This document shows positions 44,001 to 54,044 of a DNA stretch of 64,000 bases, piece after piece. The first letter of the stretch is position 1. Each line of letters starts with the position of its first letter. The notes under the pieces are model-generated. The model ran no database searches. It was not told where the DNA came from and saw only the letters and a list, made by a program, of their open reading frames with translations. Origin of the DNA: Cyanophora paradoxa (Eukaryota; Glaucocystophyceae; Cyanophorales; Cyanophoraceae); contig QPMI01000482.1 in NCBI GenBank assembly GCA_004431415.1, positions 434,001 to 498,000 on the forward strand, given 5' to 3'. Made by a program: the position numbers and the translations under genes.

Positions 44001-45966
44001 CAGAGCCCTCCTCAGCACGAAAATGCAGAGAGCGGGCGGGCGCGCACTTGGCCGCGGCCGGCGCCGCCGCCTCGTCGAGCTCGTCCAACACCGACGTGTC
44101 GATGTCCCCGCCCGCGATCTGGCGAGAAGCAGCGGTCGCGAGAGCTCGGCCCCGCGAGGTTCACGCGCAGATCGATATCTAGAGTCGGAGAGCTTGATTT
44201 CCCGGCGGGGCTCCACCTTCAGGGTGAGGTTGTGGTACTGCGTCTCGACGTTTCCGACCTGCGCGTGCATTTCAAATTTATAAAGTTCGTCGGCCGCGGG
44301 CCGGCCTTCAATTTTCGCGCGCTATACGTTTGCTTTTCCGCACCTTGATCTTAGCGAGGGTGGGGTCCACGCGCGCTGCGTCTTGAATACGAAGAATGGA
44401 ATGTTAATTCGATTTGAGGTACAGCTCATTTAAAAACTACATCATGATTGGCACCTGGTGGACCGGCGCTGAAGAACTCGGGCTCGTAATCTGCGAGGCA
44501 CGTCGCGTCACAATATTACAATATTAGAATTCACTCAGCGGCGTGAAAAAACCAGTCGATCGCACCCGGCGGGGTTATGTCATCGCGGTACAGCAGCTTC
44601 ATTGTCAGGAAACGTTCGTCTGCGGTGGATCGAATTTAGCAATCGGCTTTAGGCCTCGGGCTGGAGCTCGAGGTTCATAAGAATATGACTGCGTTCAGAC
44701 CGGGGATCGGAGGGAGGGTCTGGGCGAGTGTGATGAGAGTGCGAAGCAGCCGAACTGCGAATGCGAAAATGGAGAAATTAATTATATAAATCGATTTCCC
44801 GGGCCGGTGCGTTGCCGCGCTGTTTTGATTTGGGGCGCAAACTTCTATAGTTAGTTGATTGCTTGCAATTTGCTTCTGTACGGACCTGTGGCGCCGGTGA
44901 TCTCGGCGCGCGTGGGGCCGGCCGTCGCGGCGCCGGCGCCCTCGGTCGTCGTCGTCGCCTTGCGCCGGCCGTTCGTCGTCAGCTCCATTCGAGGGCCCGC
45001 GTCCGTGTACGTGATACCGACTGCGCGATCGCGATTAGGGATTTATGGAGTTCAATTGCAACGCGAACGTCGACGCAAAAGGGGACGCGGGGCGAGTGCG
45101 CACATTCGTAGCGCTCTAGAGCCGTCGACTCGTCATCCGGATCGAGCATTACCGCGAATATCATCGCCCGCAGCTACGAATTTGATTCAAATGAAAAATT
45201 TAAAATTTGTAAACAAAGACCGTTAACGTTCATATGCATGGCCACGCACGTATTGCTTCTCAAGCGCATCGAAAACTCCTTTCTGTGCGCGCGTGCGATT
45301 ACTTGTCGAATGCAAGCGGCAGCTGCAGGCCTAGGCCCAGACATCGATATCGATGTTCATCTTGTTCTATCACGAGCTAGGCCGCACCTCGAGCCAGTCG
45401 ATGAGCAGGCGGGACTCCTCTGTATTCGCGATGATGGCCTACGAGCGGCAAAGGTAAGATTCTAGATCGAGGAGCTCGAGGAAAGGCAGCGCTAGCGCGC
45501 ACCTTGATATTGATCCCTGACACTGTGCGATCGTTGAAGCAATCTGAGCGCGCGCGAAAACTCTCTCAGCGCCTCCGATAACGAGGGCCGGCGCGTCCAA
45601 GAATCTAAGCTTGCGTAGTTTGGGGCGTCCAGCTCGGCCCGGGCCCAGGCAAGCTTTAAGGCAAGCCCGAGGCGCGGCCGCGGCCTTCGAATTCGGCACT
45701 TCATTGCACTTCGAGACGCGAAATTAAAAATGCCTCGCCTTCGGGGAAGATGTTGCGCAGGTAGCAGACCGAACTAATACTGGTTCGGAGGAGGTTGCGC
45801 ATCAATTTGAGGCTCTGCGCGAGCGGGCGCGCGATGTGAGCGCGGCTCGCGCCAAATTGATCGCCGGGCGCCCATTCGGGCCTGAGACTGCGCGCGAAGC
45901 TTCTCGCACCTGCTCTGATGTCACTTCCTGCTCGGTGCGGTGCGCCTGCGCCTGCGCGACCGCCAT
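41095..45966 (-). CDS. ASY1: HORMA-domain meiotic chromosome axis protein (ASY1/HOP1/HORMAD type)
   Basis: These proteins coat meiotic chromosome axes and promote crossover recombination. The start MAVAQAQAHRTEQEVTSEQ (45966) resembles plant ASY1. HORMA blocks follow on separate exons: SLKLMRNLLRTSISSVCYLR then NIFPE (about 45745-45800), NTEESRLLIDWLE (45407-45450), MIFAVMLDPDDESTALERY (about 45105-45164), VRLLRTLITLAQTLPPIPG (about 44685-44755), LTMKLLYRDDITPP (about 44575-44620), DYEPEFFSAGPP (about 44459-44494) and MHAQVGNVETQYHNLTLKVE (44210-44270). Downstream exons look like two winged-helix units: FPFLDEDTV, AFLDQMAEEGVLVKRG and SRWALRI (43190-43370), then KYALCVQAAAGKASVSAGAL with MERMEKEGLLRPP (42450-42660). 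The C-terminus carries a basic AAKRRRSSAP nuclear signal and ends FKSVS at 41095. The 5' introns are AT-rich, unlike those of other genes here. Some exon joins around 45500-45720 and 41260-42240 are uncertain. Confidence 0.8.
43393..43416 (-). repeat. Poly-C intron tract (G run on + strand)
   Basis: 24 G on the plus strand, hence a C tract in an intron of the minus-strand HORMA gene, just upstream of the exon beginning ALSTAFPFLDED. Confidence 0.85.
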
Positions 45967-46327
45967 TTTCGCGCCGCTGTGCTTCGCCGGGTACGTGGAA
46001 TTCAACGGGTACAGCATAGTCGGCCGAGCAATGTCGTCGAAGCGGGCGAAGCCGTCGGTGCGCGCCAGTCCCGTGCGATCGAAGTAGCTAGCCATTACTC
46101 TTCGGACCGAGCGACCGAATCGCCCGGGGTCGTCGCCCACCCGCGCCAGCATTCCGCAGCGTTTCGGCGATTGCAGGCTCTCGTATTGGGCCTTCTAGCG
46201 CCGGGATAGCCATTATCGCCCGATCGGGCCTCCGGGAACGTGGGTTGCGACTCCGAGCCTCGGGGATGACGCCCCGCTATTCGCGGTTGATGCGCGACCT
46301 CCCGGAATCTGATACATCGGATTGCAG
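45967..46327. promoter_or_regulatory. Divergent promoter region, with possible first exon of the acidic gene
   Basis: Lies between the HORMA start and the first clear exon of the acidic gene at 46328, which is preceded by GGATTGCAG. A first exon for that gene must lie here. Candidates are an ATG at 46031 (MSSKRAKPSVRASPV) and ATGs between 46245 and 46300. I cannot choose between them. Confidence 0.35.
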
Positions 46328-46966
46328 AAGGACGAGGAGGAAGAGGAGGAGGAGCAGGAGTCCGACTTCGACGAGCAGGAGAACAGCGAGAGCGACGAGG
46401 GGGAGTCGAAGGTGCCCGAGCTGGTCGCCCGTGTACACCACGTACGCGCTCGCTTCGGGCCCCTTAGCTCCTTGCAGAAACGGCGCAAGAGCGGCGAGAA
46501 GGGCAGCTCGTCGTCCGCTCCTAAGAAGAAGGACGCGGACGAGGAGGAGGGATCGGGCGAAGAGGAGGTTCGCTCCGCTTTCGCCGTTGCTATCTTCGAA
46601 TCCTAACGCATTCTCAGGAGGAGGGCTCCGAAGAATCTGAGGAGGGATCGGAGGAGGAGGAGGAGGATGGTGGCGAAGAGGATGGTGCGCCCCGCCGTGC
46701 CCCGCCCTGGGCCGCCCGCCTCCTAGGCTAGGCTCCGCCGCGTCGGGCCCGCCGCGCCCGGCCTGAGCTCGAGGCTCGGCCTGCCTCGCACCACGCTGCG
46801 GCTGACTCGTATACAATGCGCAGTTGCCGACGAGCTTGCCGCTTTGCAAGAGGAGGCCGACATGCCGATCGGCGAGGTGATGGAGCGCGCTGCACGGAAG
46901 CGCGGGAAGGACGCTCCGTCCCCGCCGCTCCCGCCGGGGGAGAAGGGGAAGCGGCGCGTTGGTTGA
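46328..46966 (+). CDS. Acidic nuclear-type protein (5' end unresolved)
   Basis: Exon at 46328 follows a TTGCAG acceptor and encodes KDEEEEEEEQESDFDEQEN and SESDEGESK. A second acidic exon near 46618-46684 reads EEGSEESEEGSEEEEEDGG. The last exon (about 46823-46966) reads DELAALQEEADMPIGEVMER and AARKRGKDAPSPP, ending KGKRRVG. The pattern LxxLQEEADMPIxEVMER resembles the short LxxEAEMPLEEL-type motif found in SWR1/SRCAP-family remodellers and their partners, so a chromatin link is possible, but the protein is too short to be the ATPase. It is divergent from the HORMA gene. The first exon is not fixed. Confidence 0.45.
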
Positions 46967-47551
46967 GCTTAGAGTAGGATGTCGTTTTTCCCGCACCTCC
47001 GCCTCGGGCCCTCCCGGCGCCGGCAGTTCAGGTAGTTTCAAGTGTATTTTGGATTTTCCAGCGCAGTTCTCCAGTCTCGCTCAAGGGGCCGCGCAGCCCG
47101 CGGCGCCGGCCGCCCGCAGCCAGCGCCGGTTCGAAATATCGATCGGCATCGTATCGGGACTCGGGAGGCGCCAATACTACATCTAGTTCTGCAAGGTTCC
47201 CGGTTCCCGCCGGGCCGCGCATGGCGACCGTCGGACAACGCGCCGACGTCGACATGCACAGGCGCCGGCGTCCCGGCGCGGCCACGTGCACGCTGCTGGC
47301 TACATATACGTAAGTATACGCTGAATTGGTTTTTAATTTTCGCCACACGAGACATCGATGCATCACTCCGGCTGGCGCATCATGGCATAGGGAAGCTCGG
47401 GCTGCTGTCAAAGAGCGGCTGCATTATGAGCTTGCTGGTAGAGCGAGCCCAGGTCGAGCGAGCCCGGCTGCGGGCTGCCGCGATGCGCGGCCAGTGGGCC
47501 AGTGGGCCACTGTCTGGGGGGTACGTCGCCACACATCGGCGCAAAGCGCGA
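46967..47551. other. Intergenic spacer upstream of LSM14
   Basis: Mixed composition. 47300-47340 is AT-rich with TACATATACGTAAG. No gene supported. The promoter of the LSM14 gene is expected in the right half. Confidence 0.5.
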
Positions 47552-49919
47552 ATGTCGGGGGCTCCAGCGGCGCCCGCCGCGCCGCCCGCGGGCGTGCCCT
47601 ACATCGGGTCGCGCATTTCGCTCATCAGCAAGTCCGAAATTCGGTACGAGGGCATCCTGTATACGATTGACAAGCAGGAGAGCACCGTCGCCCTCGCCAA
47701 TGGTGCGTCACGGTCTCATGCATCGATCGATCGGAACGCTTCGCCAGTCTCGCGACCCGTTGGCTGACCGCGCTGTGCCATCACCCAGTCCACTCGTTCG
47801 GCACGGAAGGCCGGCGGAAGGAGGGGCCCCAAGTCCCACCCTCGAACGATACGTATGACTACATCATCTTTCGGGGTTCGGATATCAAGGACCTGCACGT
47901 CTGCGAGGCCGCGCCAACACCGCCAGTTCCATCGGCTCTGCCGGCGAACGACCCGGCCATCATCAACGTTCGTGCACCTGCCACTTTGTCTTTGCTTTCA
48001 CCCAGTTCCACTTCTTCGTGCCGTCGGCGGCGCATTAGCATCTCGAACTGTCCATGTTGCCCACTCGTCGCTCGCGTCGCCACTTCCTGTTCCGTTTGCT
48101 GATCTCGCTCTTTGTCTTCCAGAATCCGCAGGCACAGCCAGGCCAACAGGGCGGCGCGCAGCAGCCGATGCCGCCTCCCTACAATGCGTTCGGACCCAAC
48201 CCGTATGGCGGAGGCATGATGCCACCGTATCCTGGATTCCCGCAGCCCGGTTTTCCGCCCTATCCTTTCATGGGCCCTCCCGGCTCGTACTTCCCTGGGC
48301 AGCCTGGTCCCTTCCCGCCACCGGGCGCTCCAGGCGCTCCGCCTCCTGGCGCACCCGGCGGTCCGCCCCCTGGGCAGCCTGGTGCTGGTGCTCCTCAGGG
48401 CCCTCCTTCGGGCCAGATGCCGCCCTCTTCCGGTGCTCAGCCGTCTGCTGGCGCCCCTCGGCCCGGCCCTCCCCAGCCCTCTGGTCCCGCTCCGGCCGGA
48501 GCTCGCCCGGGTCCCCCTCCCAATGCCCAGCAGCCTCCTCGCCCCGTCGGCGCGCCTCAGCCCGCTCCCCATGCCGGTCGCGGCGGTCCCCAGGCCCCGC
48601 AAGGCGCTCCGCAGCAGGCGGGCCGCGGCCGTGGCGGCCCCGGCCCGGCTCCTCAGCCGCAGCAGAACCAGAACCGCCCGCCCGCGAACTACGCTGCCGC
48701 CGTTGGCGGTGCGCTCCTGTCTGCCACCGTCGCGATCCGCAATGGTAGTTGACGGCATCGTGCGCAGGGGCGAAGCCGGCGCAACCCAGCGCTAACCCTC
48801 CTTTGATCCCCATTGGCGGTGCTCCTGGCGTTCTTCCGATCGGGTTCGCCGTCTTGCCCTTTCTCCGCGCTGTCCCTGTCTCCGCGCTGTCCCTTTCCTG
48901 AACTTCGCTCCCAGCAACGTTGTCGAGTACCAAGGGCAGGCCGGTGGTCGCGGTGGCTTCCGCGGTGGCCGCGGTGGAAACGGCGGTGCCCCGAACGGAG
49001 GGCGCGGCGGCCAGCAGGGCGGCCGCGGCGGTCCCATGGGCGGCGCCGGCGGCCGTGGCGGCGGCCCTCCGGGCGGTGGTGCGCCTCTTGCATCGCCCCG
49101 CGCCTCTTTTTTTGATTTGCCGCTCCACAGGCCGCGCGTTCGGCCCGGGCGGCGCCCCCGCCGTCCCGACCAAGCTGGAGGAGTTCAACTTCGAGGAGGC
49201 GAACGCCCGCTTCAAGAAGGACGAGCTCGGCGCCGAGATCCTCGTGCGCCCGCCCCGTTTTCTCTCTCCGGAAACGCGCGTGTGTCCGACGCGCCGTCTC
49301 TGCAGCACAAGCCGGTCGAGGAGGAGGTCCCCGAGGACGGCGGCGCCGAGGACGCCTCCAAGGTCCCCCGCCCTCGCTGCCCGGCCCCCGTCGTCCCGCC
49401 ACGCCGCCCAACCTCACCGCCGTCGCGCAGTCCAAGTCTTCCGTCGCGTACAACAAGAGCAAGTCGTTCTTCGACGAGATTTCGTGCGAGGCTCTCGAGC
49501 GCCAGCTCGACGCCGGCGGCCGGTGAGCAGGCTCCGACCTGGAGCGAGGGCCTCTCTATCTTTTTTGCGTTCCTGATCGTGTTCTGCGGGGGCAGTCCCA
49601 TGCGGCAGATGCAGGAGCAGCGCAAGATCGACCTGGAGACCTTCGGCTCCCTCTCCCTGGGCCGTGGTCGCGGCCGCGGCCGGTGCGCGGCGTTCTTTTG
49701 CTACGCTTTCGTTCCATTCTTCTTTTCTGAACAGGAGGTCAGGTACCACCACCGCGGCGGCCACCGCGGCGGCTACGGGCGGCCGCAGGGCGATCAGAAT
49801 CGCTCCGGCGGCGGCGGCCGCGGCGGCATGCCGGTTCGCGCTTCTTGCTTTTTCCTTTTCTTCCGCTTTTCTTACCTTCGTGTCCTTAGTCCGGCCCGGC
49901 GGCGGCGGCCAAGGCCTGA
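47552..49919 (+). CDS. LSM14: LSM14/SCD6/RAP55-type P-body RNA-binding protein
   Basis: LSM14/SCD6/DCP5 proteins repress translation and promote decapping in P-bodies. Exon 1 (start 47552) contains the LSm14 domain: [20 protein letters not shown] and [15 protein letters not shown]. Exon 2 continues [19 protein letters not shown] (47846-47910). A Pro/Gly-rich region (48130-48705) and RGG repeats (48930-49080) follow. The FDF box is [18 protein letters not shown] (49171-49224), the FFD-type box [14 protein letters not shown] (49444-49488), and the TFG-type box [11 protein letters not shown] (49615-49647). More RGG/RYHHRGG sequence leads to the stop at 49917-49919. The domain order equals animal, plant and yeast orthologues. 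Introns here are T-rich with TTTT-type pyrimidine tracts, unlike the C-tract introns elsewhere. Confidence 0.95.
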
Positions 49920-50525
49920 TGCGACTCTAATAGACCAGGACTGCAGAACATCTAATGCCCCTCTGTCTCGACCCACACTCTGTCCATATGCTGAAGATTA
50001 CCCTGGTCTGACGCCCCTTGTTTTTGCCGAGGGCCGCCCGATTGGCGTTGTCCGCGCCGAAGCCGTGCCCTTTCATTCGAAGTACAAGACGGCTAAGATT
50101 GCTACTAACGTTGCTATCAGCGATACGACCATAGATACGCCCGATAAAAAGTGCCAGAGTCGGGCTCCAATCCAAGTCACTGCAGCTGAGTGCCATATCT
50201 ACCACGACCGTCGGACTGCAGCTGCCAACTGTGAAGCTCAGGATCTGTGCGCTTGCAATTGCGTTCGAATTTCAATTGGAAGCAAGGCGGCCGTGAATTG
50301 CGAGCTCTAGAGATAGCCGGCAAAAGACAAGCGGCAAAGGCCATCGGCCGCCATCTCTGCAGCCATCAAATCCAGGGGGTACAACCGTTCGCGCTTCTGT
50401 AGCAGCAGCTCGCGCTCCATCAATCTCGCGGCGGCTTGGTCCAACGCAACAGCAGCGAGGTTGGAGGCGCAAGCTTGGCGTGTGGCGGCGGAAGCCAAGG
50501 GCGGAAGCCAAGCCAAGCCGAAGTC
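49920..50525. other. Spacer between LSM14 and the receiver-kinase gene
   Basis: The plus frame stays partly open here, but codon use changes and no domain is visible, so I treat it as 3' UTR and promoter. 50395-50520 is CAGCAG-rich with repeated GGCGGAAGCCAAG words. The first exon of the next gene may lie further upstream. Confidence 0.5.
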
Positions 50526-53310
50526 ATGCTGGAAATCGAAGGCAAGTCCTCTACGGCGTTCCTCTAGACTATTCCCTTTCTTTCGCAGCCCCGCTTGAGC
50601 TCTGACGCGACTCTGTCCATTCCCAATCTGGATCCGTAGGAGAGCTGCCCACGGTCCGTTCTTGCCAGGCTCCTGCGCATTGGCCTATTTGCTAACGCTG
50701 TTTCTTCTTCCTACAGTTCGATCCCAATCAGCGGATCAACGTGCTGGTCGTTGACGACCAAGGTGTGCCTGCCCTCATTCGCCGCTTTCCTGCCGCCACT
50801 CTTCTCTGCTAACCTGCCGGCTCACACAGGCGTTGACCGCGTACGTCCCTGCGCCCCCCGCCAGTCCCCCCGCGAGCACGAGTCGGGCGGCGATTGAGGA
50901 AGCTCCCTAAGCTCACGAGGCCGCCGACGCAGATGATTGTGGAGAACTTGCTACGAAAGTGCAACTGTCAATGCAAAGGTCTTCGCCGCCCCGCCTGCGG
51001 CGCGCTAGCCCGGGGCCCTTGTGACGTCCGATTACGTAGTGACGCTCGCTGAGAGCGGGCGGAGAGCGCTGGAGATCCTGGATGATGCCAGTAACAAGTT
51101 CGAGCTCATCTTGTCAGACGTCCAAATGCCAGGCCAGGTGGGCGGCTGGGAACTTTTGGAGTCCATCAAGAAGAGCGCCGCGCACCGAAACATCCCCGTC
51201 GTCAGTGCGCAGCACTTCTTTTTCGTGATATGAGCATTTCGCGAAGCGGCGCGCTGACCCTGCCGCCGCAGTGATGTCTGCCAACGACAGCGTTGAAGCG
51301 AAGGAGAAGTTCTTGCGTGCAGGCGCAGAGGAGTACGTGGCCAAGCCGATTCGCATGGATAGGATGCAGAAGCTCCTGTACCGTGTCTGGAAGAACCGCG
51401 AAAGGCAATCCGTGGTTGTCGACACGAAGAGCACCACCCCTGCGAACCGTTCGTTCTTTGCTTAGCCACACGCCCCCGCGCTCCTCTTTTGAGCTGACGT
51501 GCGCTATCAGAGGCGGCAGGAAGCGGCGCTGCGGCAGCTGTGCCTGAGGGTCCCGGGCCGATCCAGGTCCTGGTCGTGGACGATGAGAAGGTCGATCGGC
51601 TTGTAGTGGAGAAGCTCCTGAACAAGTGCTCGATGCCGGCGAAGGGTTCGCCGCGCTCGCTCGCGCTCGCGCGCGACGCGTCTCACGCCTCCCCGCGCAG
51701 TGACGCTCGCCAAGAACGGGCACCAGGCGCTCGAGCTGCTGAACGAAGGCAGCATCAAGTTCGATCTCGTGAGCTCGTGCTGCTCCGCCTCGCCGGCGCG
51801 TGCGCGAGCGCCCGGGGCGGGGGCTCACCGCGCCGCAGGTCCTCTCCGACGTCGTGATGCCGGGCCAGTTCGACGGCTTCGAGCTGCTGCAGGCGATCAA
51901 GCGCTCCGCCCAGCTCAAGGACATCCCCGTCATCAGTGCGACGCTGCGCCACCGCCCTCGCCCCCGCCTCGGCCGACGGGAGCGCGCGGCGCGGCGCAGT
52001 GATGTCGGCGAACGACGGGCAGGGCGTCTCCGACATGTTCGTCAACGCGGGCGCCTCGGACTACCTGCCGAAGCCGCTGCGCATGGGCCAGGTGGAGGAG
52101 GTGCTCTCCCGGTTCTACTACCAGAAGGGCGGCAAGGTTGCGGCGGCGCCCCAGAAGGACGAGAAGGCGGAGGCGGTCGCCTCGGCCATCCCCCAGAAGC
52201 CCAACATCGTCCCCGACCCCAGTGCGCCCCGCGCCCCGCGCCCCGCGCCCTCGCCCTCGCCGGGGCGGCCGCCGAGCCGGGGGCGCAGCCAAGGCGATCG
52301 GGGAGTACAACCTCAAGTCGACGATCTGCGAGGGGGCGTTCGGCAAGGTGAAGCTCGCGGTGCACGCCCCGACGGGAAAGATGGTTGCCATCAAGATCAT
52401 CAAGATGGACATGATCACCGACGCGAGCGCCAAGGAGCGCACGCTCCGCGAGATCGAGGTCATGCGGAGCCTGAACCACGACAACATCATCAAGCTCATC
52501 GACGTGATCGAGGACACGCGCACCAACACCAGCTACGTCGTCATGGAGTACTATCCGGGTGCGCTCCCGCCCCGCCCCCCTCCTTTCCTCCCTTCCTCTT
52601 TCTGAGGCGGGGCGGGGCGCAGGCGGGGACCTCTTCAACTACATCCGGGAGCACCAGCGGGCGCCGGAGGAGCGGGCGTGCCGGATGTTCCGCCAGCTCA
52701 TCTCCGCCGTCGAGTACATCCACTCCCGCGGTCCCCGCCCGCCCCCCTCGCCCCCGCCCCCGCGGGAGGCCGACGCGGGGGCGCAGGGATCGTGCACAGG
52801 GACCTGAAGCCGGAGAACATCCTGCTGGACGCCGACGAGAACCTCAAGCTCATCGACTTCGGCATGTCCGTGCAGGTCAAGCCCAAGGACATGCTCAAGA
52901 CCGTCTGCGGCACCCCCGAGTTCTTCGCCCCCGAGATCATCTGGGGCGGCGAGTACTCCGGGCCCCCCGCCGACATCTGGTCCGCCGGCGTCATCCTGTG
53001 CGTGCCCCCTCCGAAGAAGAAGCAGCGCCCGCTGCCGCGCGTCGCGCACCGCCGCGCTCACGACGCGCCCCCGCGGCAGGTTCGAGCTCGTGTGCGGGTA
53101 CAACCCCTTCGCCTTCTCCAACGTCTCTGTCGTCTTCTCGCGCATCCTCGCCGGCAAGTACAAGGTCCCCGACTTCGTCTCCCCGGGTCCGCCCCCTCGC
53201 CTCTCTCCCCTCGCTCGCCCTCTGAGCTCGCGCCCGCAGAGTGCGCGTCGCTCATAGTCGAGCCTGGAGAGGGCCTCCCGGATGGAGCCCAGCTTAGGCT
53301 CGTGTCTTAG
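50526..53310 (+). CDS. Double receiver (REC-REC) / Ser-Thr protein kinase fusion
   Basis: Receiver domains accept phosphate from histidine kinases or phosphotransfer proteins; here two precede a eukaryotic protein kinase. REC1 (about 50730-51440): INVLVVDDQ, an 11-nt microexon, [21 protein letters not shown] (phospho-Asp), MSAND and AKPI (switch Ser and Lys). REC2 (about 51562-52120): [41 protein letters not shown]. Both are intact. The kinase (about 52300-53250) has [71 protein letters not shown] and [20 protein letters not shown], most like SNF1/AMPK or CaMK kinases. The first glycine-loop Gly is Cys (ICEGAFG). The C-lobe stops early: after ECASLI the frame runs into unrelated sequence and a stop at 53308-53310. 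The exact first exon is uncertain. Confidence 0.85.
50830..50840 (+). other. 11-nt microexon in REC1
   Basis: GCGTTGACCGC lies between a CACACAG acceptor and a GTACGT donor. Splicing it in gives VVDDQGVDRMIVENLL, which aligns without gaps to REC2 ([16 protein letters not shown]), where no intron interrupts the same place. That alignment is the evidence for the microexon. Confidence 0.75.
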
Positions 53311-54044
53311 TGAGATATCGTAGAACCCGTAACCAGGAACTGTATCTCCTTTATGCAAAATACGCGCTATTCGGAGACGGGAGAGCTGCTGCGGGGCTTC
53401 TGCGGCCGCTGAACTTCGGAACTTCACGGCAAAACTTGAAATCAATGTACCGTAGTACATGTCGAAGCCTTGAAGAAGAAGCAGTGGCCGCTGCCGACTC
53501 GTCGACTCGCGATCGGGGAATTCTCGTGCAGGCTGCATGCACGTGCACACGCCGCGGGGCATGCATGTCACAGTGTGTATACGTATGCATAGTGACGTCG
53601 ACATTTTCGGCATGCTGCGGCCCGGCGGCCGGGGACCGGCCGCGGGGCCGGGTGCAGTCGCTGAGTGCCGGCGCCGGCCGCGGCAGCACGCGCACCGTAC
53701 GCGTGGCACGCCGGCGCCGTGCGGATCCGGACGCGTACGTATACAGGTATTCATCTTCGATGGTAAATAGATTGCAAAATTGAAATTATCTGTGTAGATT
53801 ATCACACTATAGCGCATATAGCTAGCACCCAATAAAAAGCGATACGCATATTGTTCGATGAATATACGTATACATATTTTCAAGTCCAGATGCGTCGACT
53901 TCGAGCAAAGCAAATTAAAGACTGTTCAAGGGGAAATGAGAAACACTCCGTCGGATGTGGGTCTTTGGTTAAAACGTTCCGGGATCTGCAAGTGACTACA
54001 ATAATTTCACTAGTACTATTTGAAATGGCATAAGTAGTCTGCAG
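53311..54044. other. AT-rich convergent spacer
   Basis: Composition drops abruptly from GC-rich at the truncated kinase end. Palindromic words (GTCGAC, GCATGC, TATACGTATAC) are frequent. A minus-strand frame is open across much of it but has no recognisable domain. Confidence 0.55.

Noticed and set aside
49920-50310. Continuation of the open plus frame after the LSM14 stop
   Set aside because: No domain, altered codon use, and it does not connect to the LSM14 C-terminus, which ends with RGG repeats as expected.
53200-53913. Minus-strand 424-codon open frame over the kinase end and spacer
   Set aside because: Most of it is antisense to clear kinase exons or lies in AT-rich spacer. Only the short piece near 53200-53340 looks protein-like and is reported as part of the breakpoint finding.
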